Of a stretch of DNA of 64,000 nucleotides, positions 46,587-59,100 are shown piece by piece. How positions within the stretch are numbered: the first letter of the stretch is position 1; every line of letters begins with the position of its first letter. The stretch comes from Amaranthus tricolor. Its lineage: Eukaryota; Streptophyta; Magnoliopsida; Caryophyllales; Amaranthaceae. Under the pieces are notes generated by a model. That model was not told the DNA's origin and searched no databases. It saw only the letters and a list, made by a program, of their open reading frames with translations. The stretch covers positions 35,957,700 through 36,021,699 of the forward strand of contig NC_080048.1 in NCBI RefSeq assembly GCF_026212465.1. Reading direction: 5' to 3'. The translations under genes were made by a program, and so were the position numbers.

Positions 46587-46866
46587 GAAATACATCAAGG
46601 ATGAGGGAGGACGAGTTTTTCTGAGACAAGAGGACATGAAAACCAGACGGCTCCCATATTTCTCTCAGCTACTCAATGAGTCTGGGGGGCCAAAGAAGGC
46701 GGATAATCAAATTTTTGACGTCCAAAGATCACTGGAATACGGGTCAACGAGTGATATTACCACAGAAGAAGTAGGAGAATCTCTCAAAAAGATGGGGAGA
46801 ACAAAGGCAGTCGGGCTAGATAACATCTCGATCAAGGTGTGGAGGAGTTTAGAAGAAAAGGGCATT
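46587..46866 (+). mobile_element. 280-bp RTE fragment flanked by 8-bp direct repeats
   Basis: It is nearly identical to 44540-44820 of the surrounding RTE element (about ten differences by eye), covering KYIKDEGGRVFLRQED to VWRSLEEK. It is flanked by CAATTAGT at 46579-46586 and 46867-46874, a likely target duplication. It lacks both the start and end of the LINE. Confidence 0.75.
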
Positions 46867-46884
46867 CAATTAGTAAGGTCAAAA

Positions 46885-47200
46885 CCTACGGTTATTGCCT
46901 TAACAAAAGGTAAAATAGGTGTACATTTGATTAAATCAAAGCCACAGTTTCCTTAACAATAGCTACCGTTCCCTTTTACTAACAATAGGCAAATTAGCTA
47001 TAGTTTCCCTATACTAATAATAGCTTACGGTTCCCTTTAACTAAAATTAGCTATGGTTCCCTTTTCCAATAATAGGTGCGGTTACCTTTAACTAATAATA
47101 AGTGCGGTTCCTCTTTACTAATATTAGGGACGGTTACCTTTAACTAATAATAGCTAAGGATCCCTTTACTAATATTAGCAGCTGTTCCCTTCACTATATT
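46885..47200. repeat. Degenerate tandem repeats of about 35-37 bp
   Basis: Units of the form 'acggttccctttaactaata' with 'atagcta' recur about eight times with many changes. They belong to the repeat inserted in the RTE element. Confidence 0.7.
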
Positions 47201-47664
47201 TAGCCAACTTAGTTATTCACTAAATATAGATCCTAATAAAAAGCCTAATAAAAAGGATTTAGAAAATCATACGTTAGGTGGTTATAAAAATATTTTGCCA
47301 ATTAACTTTAATAATTAAATAATGCAACTAATTAACTTTAACCAATACATCAACTAAAAATCAGAAAATATATTAATCAGAATTTCCAGTAGACGTATTC
47401 TCTTCAGACTCCAGTTTGCGAACACTGCACTGTTTCCAAATTCCAGTTTTGTTAGATCATCAAACTTGGGAACAGTAGACCTCATGTCTACATTTGACAT
47501 CATAAGTGATATACCTTTTCTAACTTCTTTGGATTCCTTAGACGAGTACATGTTTATAGACTAAGTCATAGGTACCATCAACGATCTTAGTCACGACCGG
47601 ATATTGACTTGCACACAATCTCTAAAAATACATTTGTTTATATGAAGTGTAGTCACCATCAAAA

Positions 47665-47923
47665 CCTAAGAGAGTCAACACAAGAGTTTAGGGACAAACT
47701 AGGGGTAGCCCCTATTTCTGGAAAAATGCGCGAAAATAGATTGAGGTGGTTTGGACATGTGCAGAGAAAGAGTTTCGACGCCCTTGTAAGGAGGGTAGAA
47801 AGCATTATAGTAGAGGGTAAGAGTAGTCGAGGAAGACCCAGGAGAACTTGGGATGAGCAAATAAGAGTTGACTTGCATGAGTTAAACCTCTCTGAGAGCC
47901 TGACTAGGGATAGGAGTAGTTGA
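47665..47923 (+). pseudogene. RTE C-terminal segment
   Basis: It reads EFRDKLGVAPISGKMREN, LRWFGHVQRKSFDALVRR and SRGRPRRTWDEQIRVDL, the conserved end of plant RTE polyproteins. It closes with a stop at about 47921, followed by the RTE 3' UTR. Confidence 0.85.
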
Positions 47924-48255
47924 AGGCGTCATATCCATGTTTTGGACTAGTGATGTCCTCTTAGTTTACCTTTTGGTATTCTTGCCCTCTTACTTATCTC
48001 GTTTTCGTTATTATTAGTTTTTGTTTTCTTTTTTTGTAGTTGGTTCTACTTATTTCTTTATTTACATGCATTTAAGTTATCTTTCCCGTGTAGTTACGTC
48101 TCTTTATCATCTCGAGTCGTGGGACTCCTTTGGTCACGCTCTCCTTTATGGGTATGAGTTGCCGCCGTCTTTCCTTTCCCAGACACTGTCCATAATTTTT
48201 CTATGAGCGGGATACTCTGAATAGGATAATGGTGATGATGAGGATGATGTACCAG

Positions 48256-50138
48256 GGAGACCAACACAAGTCCTTTTCATGATTGGTATTAGGAAAAAAA
48301 CAAGATAAGTTTTCTTATACCTTGATAAATTACTAGAAGTGACACGTACTCAAACTTCCCTTTATTGGCAAATTGAAAGAATACGACTACTTAGACATCA
48401 AATTCCAATATTATATCTTGAAATTCCAATTCGATTTTATCACGTATTTCAAATTCCAATATGATCATACTCCCTTGTCCCTATGAAAACGCAATTAAAA
48501 TTTTTTGGGTAAAATTTTAATGAAATGGAGAATTCAACTGGAAAATAAGATAAAATAACAAATTAATGATCGAAAGAGTCGTTAAGATGGAGAGAGATAA
48601 TATTATTATTTAAAGAAAAGCGTACAAAATAAATGAAACAAACTAATATAGAAAATGGTGTAAATTAAAAAATAAAAAAATATTAGTTATGTCCAAAATA
48701 TGTTGCCTCCAAAGAGACTTCGTGATAAGCCGACTTCATTACTTATTTAAATCCTTTGAATTCCTGCATGTTTTAAGGAACATACAATTCTGTATTTGAG
48801 CAGTGTTTCGGTAATAAAAGGAGGAAGTGCAAAAGATACCTAAAATACCTGAAAATAAAGTGTAGTCGGACACAACTGTCAGTATGCTGAAAGCGCTTCC
48901 GCCGATGAGACCTCAAATCCTACAATACAGCCTTGCCTGGGGTGATTTCTCGAAAAACCCCTCTGACGCTCAAGTCAAATCGAAAAACAGAAATCAATGA
49001 TTGTATGATATTAAATGAATACAAGATTAATGGATTGTAGGAAGAGCTCAGATCAATTGAAGATTATTGGTTAAGTATACATTGTAAGTAGGAGGGCAGT
49101 TTATGATGGGACAAAAAATGGTGATTACCATTACTAACAAACAGGATCGATTATGTTGAATTAGAAGAACAAACCAAAAAAAACAAAACTAAAGAATACC
49201 TAATTCCATAGCACGGTAGATAATCTTGAAGATTAGAGCATTTAGATCTTCAAGATTAACACGTATTCCCTAAAGTAACAACCCTTAACGTTATCACTCT
49301 TAATTCTCTTTGATAATGGGATGACAGGAGAAAAGGAATATGTCTAACCTAGGGACCATAACTTCTATATATATAATAACTTGTGACTGGTATCCGGCCC
49401 ATTATAGAACTCAGTCATAAAACGAGTCTCTATACATTTAAGGCCCACAACCTATTGATATATTTAAGTCTAAACCCTTTAACTTTAATTAGATCACTTT
49501 AATCAGAGCATAAAGACATTTTTAATTAATTATAATGACATATAAATATTTACATATAAGCCCAACGTTGGACTTTGGTCCAACAGTTTATTTGAGCGAA
49601 GTAACGATAGGAATATAAAAGATTTAAATGTAAAAGAGATATGCAACAAGTATTTATAATAGGGGAATGAAAATTGGTTATTGAATTAATGGATATCATG
49701 GGTATGATGGTAGTGAGTAGGTGGGTAGTTATTTTAGAAAGTTAGTGGACCAATGTGGATGGTTTAGGATTGACTAAATAAATTGTATTTGACCCCATAA
49801 CAAGCAGAAACAATAGGATATATTCACCTGAAAAGGTAAAAAAATGTAGCAAATTATCATACCTGTTCCAACCATGGTTATCTAATGAGCAACGTCAAAA
49901 TTAATAAAATGTCAAACGCCAGCAACCTACTGCGAATTTGAACTACAGACGATGTAGACAGATACGATTATACGAATATAGTATAAACAGAAAGCAGTTC
50001 GAGGTCTATGCCTTAGCTGCAACTTCCATAGATAATCAGTTTACGATGGTTTCAAAGAACCAGGACAACAAATGAAACATAAATAACCCTGTTTTAAGTA
50101 TTTCGACTAGGGAGTACTAGACTACGGCTGCCAGCTTA
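48256..50138. other. 3' flank of the HD-ZIP III gene, no gene seen
   Basis: 48830-49000 is a GC-richer segment ('gctgaaagcgcttccgccga', 'ctctgacgctcaagtcaaat') that looks like a plant repeat, but I cannot name it. 49130-49560 looks like old LTR or other repeat sequence with no frame. The HD-ZIP III 3' UTR lies just upstream of 50139 in these coordinates. Confidence 0.5.
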
Positions 50139-53100
50139 TTAGACAAACGTCCAGTTCATGAACATAAAGCAAATGCAGTGCGCGTTCTCTTCTTCATTCA
50201 GCACCTTCCACGCCACTGCCCTCTCGTAAGACACTGGACGGCCCATGCTTGAAAGACAGATACCGCCTTGAAGGCATGCAAAACCCTACACGGAAAAGAA
50301 TATAGAACTATAGCATCAGCACAAAAATAAGTTTGTGCCGCTGTTAAAAGAAGAATTTATGGGTTTCAAATTATAACGGACTATCTTAAGATGGCTCATC
50401 AAATAATGGGCACTTTTTATTTATGAAAAACTGATTTTAGAAATTCAACACGCTTCGTGCCTCCAACTCGTTCAAGAACACACCCTGGACATTGCTTTGT
50501 GCCTCCCCCTACGTGAACCACCAACAAAGGAAGTAATGGATTCTATAGCACCCCCTTAACAAACTCCTCTATCCTAGGCAACACCCACCGACCAAAACTC
50601 AACCTGTTGTTACTGAAACCCATGAAACTTCTTAACCTTTTTGGTCGGTAGGTGTGTCTGGGTTAGGTGGGGTGGTCTGAAGGTGTTGTGGTAGTGGTGT
50701 GGTCGTATGGAATCCTTTGCTAGTTGATTACTTCCTTAGTGGTTCACGAAGAGGGCAGGCATGGAGCAATGGTGAGGACGTGTTGGGAAGCGGGTCAAAG
50801 GATGGTGGTTGAACGGTGGGGAGGGGGCTACAGGTGGTGCGTGGGGGAGACTGGAGAGGGTTGCTGGTAACCCTGTTTTTCTTATTTTTGAAGATATTTT
50901 CTTTTTTATCTCCTTTACCGGTTCAACCAGTCTGAAAAGGTCAAGGCCTTCAAAAAACAATGACCCTCAAAGTTCGGATTTTTGATAATATCAAGTAGGA
51001 ATTTCTATAAAGTTGATTTTAAAAACAATTTATGCTCTGTTATCTTAAATAATACTCCCTCTAATTCCCATTTGCTTTTTGGACATTATTCATCTCTTAC
51101 TTTAATTTGTATTTTATTATTAATCTATAAGTTAAAACATAGTCAAATGGGATCTTGTTTAATTCGTCTCAATGCAAGGATTATTCATATCAACTTTCCA
51201 TTATTTTTAGTTATGCACAATTAGAGATATTAATGATTGAATAAGTGCATTAGATAGAGTGCATAAAGCAAATGGGACATTAGTAGTGAATTGGAGAGAA
51301 TATTTTCTACCAAAGATCAACGTAAACACCCACTATCCAACACCCCATACTCAATGGCACTGGTTCAATGAAATGTTTTTTCGATCAAGCAAGGATTTTG
51401 AACGTAAAGTAATTCTAAAAACCTGTTGAAGAATCTGGGGAAATTCTGAGACGAGAGTCTTCCGTCCGTGATCATCCAAGATCTTCTCCAATGTGATGTC
51501 TTGCAGGGCAACCAAGGTTGTTTCAAGCATGTCAAGACCTGCCTGATTTGCAAAGGTGAAAACTGGCAGAGCCTGCAGAAGTAAATGAAACCAAATCAGT
51601 AATGCAAAATACAGATTTGGAAACCTTTGTACTTGTATGAGTTGTATCTAATTTAAACACATGAATTATTTCTAATATCAGCATTAGTATTGTACCTTTA
51701 CCTAATTATGAAATTATTTTAATAAATTAAGACATTTTTTAAAAGCCTGAAAAACAAGGAAAAAATTTCATGAAATGCGGAAAACAAAGTTGATCACCTT
51801 TAAAGAGCAGCACATGATTGCATCAGAGTGATGCCAGAGGCTCTTCAAGATAGCATCGCTACCTTCACCGGTCGATTTAAGAAGCTCCACTCCCAAAAAG
51901 CATCTGTACAGGAAGACAAACCCACTAAGCTACACCGGAAAATCGAAATCAATCTTGTATTCTGAACATTCAGACATCTGAAGAAACACAATATTTAAGG
52001 CAGCCTGTGCGCACATACGTATTAAGAGAACAAAGTGTTTCAAGTTTCCTTGTTTAGAACTTCGGATTATTTTTAAACATGCTGAATTGCAATTAACTCA
52101 GACTTTACAATAAACATGCTGAATTGCAATTAACTCAGACTTTATTGGGGAAAGAAATCTTGTCTAGCATGTTTTCACCGATAAATTAATTATAATAAAA
52201 TGAAAAGCTTTTTCTTGGAAATCAGCATCGTCCCCATCATCTTCTCCTCGTTTTGAATTTCCAAAACCCCTAATCTTGAGCCCCTATACTTCCTACTTTT
52301 CGTTCAATTCATCAGTCACTCTAATAGCTAATTCTTCTACTTATGCCATTGGTTCAAAAACAAGTTCAAATTTCTCATTCCACCAATAGAGTTTGAAGCT
52401 ATCCATCATTGTTACTCTCATATTTGCGAACCATTAACCACCATTTATATCCCAATATCTTCCCTTTAAATAAAACTCAGTCTCATACTAAATCCCATTT
52501 TTTGACTGATTAAACCTATATAGTACCCAAAACTCTTCTTCAAACAAAAACTCGATAAAACAAATTTTCCACTACCAGATATGGTATTAAAACAAGTTTC
52601 GTACTGATGGTTACTCTTACTATTTGTTCCTCATCTTCCTTGCCCTCTTTTTTTAATACCAATCATTAAAAAAAAATCTTGCCCACTGACCAGTAGTAAC
52701 CCCAAATAAAGTAAAGAAATCGAATTTACTTTACGACCCGGGAAATTATAAATTGGTTACACATCCATCAAATTCTCAATTGGTTTCATTGCATTATTCT
52801 CAACAAACCCAAAAAAATCATCAAAAGTTGAGTGAAAATTGATTTTAATCAATTTCATCGAGACTTTCAGATTTTTTAATTGTTGGAAGTATGTTATCAT
52901 TTCATTTGATTCCTTAATCTTTTTACTTGAGTCTAATCCCAGTAATCATCACAGCATTTTCAAAATAATTTACTCGACTTAGCATGCAATGATGATAGTG
53001 CGCCAATAATAAAGCATTTGCTGAACCATAAAACCTTCGTCGAAAGTTTATGAAGGGATGAGAAGCAAATGCTGGTGTTTTTAAGGAAAATGGTGAAAAA

Positions 53101-56100
53101 GAAGGGATTTTATTAGGGAAGAGGAAGATAAAATGATTGAAAAGAAGATTAATAAGATGAAGTGACAAGAAAATGGGTTACAGGTTTGGGTTCCGGAAGA
53201 TAAAAAAGGAAGATGACAATGCTGGTTTTTGAGGGGAAAAGCTTGTTCTTTTTTATCAACCTCATAGTGAATTAACAATTATTTTCCATTTAGGTCACGT
53301 AGCATAACAAACTAATATTTGCTACTTTATGAATTTTCCGAATACTTTGGCTACCAGCTTAGAGCTATCAAAATGAATTTCCCACAATCATACCAAAATG
53401 AGTATGATGGAAACCACATAGCACCATACACTTCAACTTCATGTTACCTTTCGTTTTCATTTGTCAAACCATGACAACAAAGTTGGTTCTTAAACTTGAT
53501 AGAAGCATCAAGCCTCAAAGGTCAAGAGACACACCTATAACTTTGGACAATCCATCGAGCCAAAGTGTGAGCTTCAGGATTTCCAAGCGGAGACCTAAGT
53601 CCCGCTTGAGAGCCCAAATGAGGAGAAAGAGCCAAGGCCACCCTCTGAACTGAAGATATGATGCTGCGAACATATTGTCGAGCCATAGATGCCACATTTT
53701 CTTGCAAATGGCTCTCGAAAGCAAATTGAAATGCGATTGTCATCACCGATCTCATATTATTTCCAGAGGCAGAATTATCAGACGAAGATCTATTTGCAGA
53801 TGGACCAACTTCCAAAGCAGATGCAAGATCCAAAGTGCGGTTTGGACTCGAGTTTTCCTAATTAAACAACATTTTCACAAAATATTACAAAAGCATGAGA
53901 AACATACAAACATCAGGGTTCTAAAATTGATGAAAATCAAACAATTAAAAAGAGTGAGAGAAAGGCAACCTTCACAGAGTCCAGAGGAATAATGCGAAAT
54001 CCAGAAGGCAGAAGGGGAGCATCGTCAGCAAACGAAGCATCTATAGGAGCAAATATGAGTTCAGAACATGTGCCGACAGCATTCTCATCCATTCCACTAC
54101 ATAGCTGCAAAGGAATTTTTTAAAATGTCAGACAAGAACATAACAAACAAATTCCATCAACAAGCAAAATTGATGTTAGTGTTAAATGGTGACTTGAATT
54201 CACCAAATAAATTCTATGCATTATGTGAGCATAGAGATGGAATCCCATGCGTGGATTAATGTGTGTTAAAGTGTGTGCATTGAGTATGCACATTAACAGG
54301 GAAGTTTATTGTGGAGTTTAAGTGCGTGTTCAATGCATGAAGTTATGAGGCATTTAACAAGAGACTTAAACATGGGTGTAATAACGATGAATTATGGCAT
54401 GATGAATAATAGCAAATGAGAAGACTAAAGCGTGAAGATTCTTGTACGAGGCATCCAAGTTATGAAGCATTGCCTTGATCGAGCATTGGATTAGATTTTT
54501 GACTCTTGACGTTCCTTAAAGTTGTTTATTGTGCATTAATCCTTAGCCTTAACAATATAATATTTATTAATGTACAAACCCCTATAAATAAAGGTTTCAT
54601 ATGCCATTGTAACACATCCACAAAATCTCTAAGCCTAAACACAAGCCTAATCTTTTCTCTATTGTAATTCTCCATTTGAGAGTTCTTTGAACTCCTTTGT
54701 GATAATATAAGAGATACTACACACCAGAGAACGTAGCGTTAATTGGGTGAACCTCATTAAATCTTTGTGTCATTTTTATTGCATTATTATCTCCTACAAA
54801 CATTGTTCTCATTGAAAGTGTAATTTGTTCATCACAAAACCTCATACCCTCAATCTTGGTAATATTAGAGTTTGATACGCGTTGTTTGAACTCTAATATA
54901 ACATCATTTTCAATTGACATGAGGCTTTATTCTTTAAGATACTGAACTTCCATGTGAAATTTCAAACTTCTGGAGAATGTATTTAAGAAGTCCTCAAGGA
55001 ATGTAATGAGGCACTATATTCAGGTATTCTATTGAAGTATAACAATGCAACCAACTCTGGCAGCATGATGCCTCCATGATCACTAATGGAGATCATATTA
55101 GTAAACAAAACTGCACATAGATGAGTAACAATATTTTAAAGTCCTAACATCAGCTTGGTTCAAAACACTACTTACAGTCAGGATATTCATTTAACTAATG
55201 CATTTGTTGTATTTTGCACTGTTGTCTCTGGTTTTTCTCTTTCCACATTTACATTTTTTAAAACAAGCATGCAGAAACCATTAACCAAAATTCTAAGATT
55301 CAGGTAACAAAGGTCTCCATCAAGCACCTTAAATAAACTATCGTATACACATCTAGCGATAATTTTTTTAAAAAAAAAAAAGTACCCTATTTACCTCATT
55401 CAAACTGGAATCTGATTAAAACTATGTACCATAAGCCACAGATTAGGTTAAATGAATGTCCAAAGACTTCACCATCAACCATCCCCACAAAAAAACACAT
55501 GATTTTCCCACTCTGATGTAGCTTAACTTTTCATAATTTTAAAAATAGTTGCTTAAATACCATGTGAAATATCACTATTTCATCTGATGGATGACATAAA
55601 AGAAACAATAGAAACACTTAACTGCAATCCTGTGCACAAATGCACCTTCTTCAAACAATTAGCAGAATAGAAGAAAAGTGCAAACGAAATTTCAAAATTT
55701 TGATTATCATGTAGGAGTTATTCGTCAAACCAGAAAGTGCAATGATCAAGAAAGAAAGATAATAAAACGTGAAACTAGAAAAGAATATACAAGAATATCT
55801 AAGATGTAAATTCTTTGAAGAAAATCAAGGGATCCAAATTATTATTTTGTGGTTGATAATAGATAAATGTCAAACTTTTAGGACTAACAGCTAAGGAAAG
55901 TGATGCTCAGAACTTACTTGCAAAAGAAACATGTCTCTTGGCATCATAGCATCTTCAGGACAACTAACAACACCTTCAAGTTTGATGACTTCCAACAACT
56001 AACAATATAAAATGCAAAAATTTATTAAAAGTAACACGAACCACACTATGAAGTCTGAGTTCAAGTGTGATAAACATTCATACAAAATATATTACATTCA

Positions 56101-59100
56101 ACGAAAATCACATACCTCCTCATGCTCAATGGTATGCGCCAATGGGAGAATAACTTGATTACCAAAACCCCCCATTCGTGATCCAGGCAAGCTACATGGA
56201 CTAATTTTGGCAGCGACGGCCAAGTAAGCATCAATGTTGTTATCAGCCCATTCTGATCTATGCTCCCTAAGGAACCTAAGAAGAACTGCAGGGGGTACAT
56301 TCTGTGAAGATAAAAATATTAGCAAGCCAGCAATGGATTAAACATTATTTTGCAAGGTCCGGAGCAACAATAATTTGGCAATGTTGTATCAGCCCATTCT
56401 GATCTACTTCAGAAAACCTAATCATCGACCATAGTTAAGACTTCAGCTATTGTTCTCCCTTTTGCCCCTATTCTTTCTCTCCCTTACTCTCAGGCCTGTA
56501 TTGTCCATCTTAATGAGATTGAGTTAAATGGAATTGAAATAAAACCTGGGAAACGTGAGAGTGAAAGTGATGGATGGAAGTGAACAGAACTGATATAAAA
56601 GTAAGTTAGGAGAACAGAGATTGATTGTCTCTATCTATTTTGGGTCGGGGGAGTGGAAAGAAAGGGAAATTTATGGCTAGAGTCTAGAGATATCAAAGGT
56701 TGTAGTCTCAAAACTTAACTACTTCATGTATTCATCTCTCTCTCGCTCGTGAGCATCTTTGAGTCTCGAAAACTAAGTTTCTTGAATCATGGGAGGAGAG
56801 AAGGAAGAACAGAAGTACTTCATGAACTTTATGGAACACAAAGAAATCTATACAAATACGTGCATATCAATTCATCGACTGCAAGATAAAATAAATAAAA
56901 CATTACTCCCTTCATACAGAAACTAAAGCTAACAGAACTTATTCATCATTATCGACAAACTAATTCTGCACAGGAATCCGATACAAATTGTGGATCACCA
57001 ACAAATCAAATAAAAGTTGAGAGCAGAATCGAAATTTTGTCAAAATTTACAATTTTGATACATTTTTAGTTTCAATAGGGATTAAAAGGAATTATCCTTG
57101 TAGCAGGTAAAAGGGATTAAACCGTTCTAGTATGAGTCAACCACATTCCATCTCAAGGAGCATGGAATACAGAGCCGAATCAAAAAGGAAAAACACGGTG
57201 AGGTAATTTTCAGAAAATGTATATTGTCTATTGGTTTGACTTGTGACCTTCACAACCTAAACAAGAAAACAAATTAAAAAACTTGCTCTCTCAAGCACAA
57301 GGTAGCCACTAACACAAAAAGAAAAACACTAAGTCAAGCCCCACGGAATTAGTTAATTCAACTCAAAATATACAGCACTCCACATAAAAAGTGACTTTCA
57401 GTTAAGCATAGGTGAATTTTGATCAAATAAAATCAAGCTTCTTCCATACAGTTTAGGTATTTCACAACTCACTAATCAGGATATACGTGTAAGCATGTGA
57501 AGGGTTAAAGAAACCTCAATTGAGAAACTTTACCTAGAATAATGAAGGCAAGTGATAAGTTACAAACTTATAATGCAATGCCAACTCAAAAAAACATTCA
57601 AGATGAAGACGGTGCAAATTGAAAAAGTCCAAAGTCTTAGGTCATCTACATTTTTTGTCCACTGCCGAAATGACGAACGCATCAAGAATGTCTTATTTTG
57701 CACATGTACACAGCAAAGAACCAAAACACCATTAAAGGCATATCAACTTTTTTTGATAACAACAGTCTCCAACAGTGGTCACAAAATGACAGGAGACACC
57801 CAACCCTGCTGCATCCTCTCCCATTCCTCTCTTTTACTAACAAATTCAAAAGGCTTTGGTGGACGTAAAAGAATGTAGCTAAATATTTGACCTCAATCCT
57901 TGCATCTACTGACAATATCAGAAGGCAATTTAGAATCACATGAGAAATGGAAATCATTGCTGAATTTCTCTTTAAAGCACCCTTGATCCTTACAGCAAAA
58001 GGAAGAACAAAAGGAGAAAGGATTCAACAGAATTATGCAATGTTTTTCAATTGGCCTACATAACTGAAATGAAAACATTTCGGAAAAAATTGTCCTTGAT
58101 GGTGAAATCCTGCAACATGAACTAGAACGAACCTGTAAAAGCATTGATGCTCTCGCACATAAAACAGTATTGCTCACAGATGAAAACCCATTAGTATATG
58201 CTAGATTTAAAGCCATCAGTTTGTCAGGTGACGAGTTAACAAGAATAGTGACATCATCTACGCCATCATTCCCACTCATTGACCACCCTTCATCAGTAAA
58301 CCCATTTAGGGCTTCATTAAAACCCCTGTAAATTGAAAATCATCATTTTCTGATAGAAAATGTTTTAATAAAAAAATTGAGACATGTCACAAGTAAACCA
58401 CCTGCTCAACTTCTGGCTAAGAGCTCGCAGAGCTGCAGGTCGCCTGCCCCAGTTAGAGACATTAGGTTGGGAAACTTCCTGAGCAATCTGCCTTAGTTGA
58501 CGCAGTGCCTGCAGCCAAATAACAAATTGTAAGAGGTGATACAAACACAACCTGTCTTCTTAATATGGCTGACTTAAGTTAAAATGGTTCACTAATTAAG
58601 CAATTTAATAAACCATAATCAAAATGTAGGGGCCAAAAATGTTATATTACCGCCATCGTTGTTTTCTGGGCTACAACTGTTGGTGATTCATACAAAGGGC
58701 GCAATACTTCAGGCACACTCCATGGCTTTACAGAGTAGGGAAAATTTGATAATTAGTTAAAATAACATCACGACGAATCAGAACTAAGCATTGTACTGTG
58801 CAAAAGCTTCAGAATACTATACCTCAAGGTCCATATGGTCAACAATATGTATTATAGAGCCACCTCCCTCACAAGGTCTTATCAGATACCCACTAGGCAG
58901 CATCTCTGCTCTTACAAAGTTCTGAACAGAAGGCATGCTCGGACCATTCTGAGTATTGTTAATTGACCTTTCACAAACCTGGATTCGAAAATACGTTGGT
59001 AATGAAACATGAAACCAGCAGCAGTATTAGAGCCTAGTAGGTTACAACCTAGTCAATTACTAGAGTACAAATATAAAAAGAATACCTACCACCAGACTAC

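Larger units (their letters stand above)
45905..47655. mobile_element. Foreign repeat inserted in the RTE element
   Basis: The RTE frame stops after MDRIMNQD (about 45890) and resumes with EFRDKLGVAPISGKMREN (about 47668). In between is non-RTE sequence. It starts with 'caagagggggggtgaattgt' and has a leader with 'tttacgtggaaaccttctag', an arrangement common in plant LTR-type repeats. I could not prove a target duplication or assign the family. A small RTE fragment is nested inside. Confidence 0.6.
43190..48255 (+). mobile_element. RTE-clade non-LTR retrotransposon (LINE), interrupted and inactive
   Basis: The order is 5' leader, apurinic-type endonuclease, reverse transcriptase, C-terminal segment, 3' UTR and a tail of GATGATG units (48225-48250), as in plant RTE elements. 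The landmarks [47 protein letters not shown] and RENRLRWFGHVQRKS all match this clade. Several stops and frameshifts break the frame. About 1.75 kb of foreign repeat sequence (about 45905-47655) interrupts it just before the C-terminal segment. The 3' end matches the truncated copy in the OXS3-like intron. Confidence 0.88.

Noticed and set aside
47380..47392. LTR end with GTAGAC target duplication (matching 45888-45893)
   Set aside because: The sequence after this point is not RTE sequence, so the match cannot be the far border of the insertion; probably chance.
52923..53278. Two minus-strand frames in HD-ZIP III intron 15
   Set aside because: They overlap in different frames, match nothing I know and lie between well-defined exons.
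53522..53833. Separate 103-aa gene at this position
   Set aside because: It is exon 15 of the HD-ZIP III gene read with its own internal ATG and through the splice donor.
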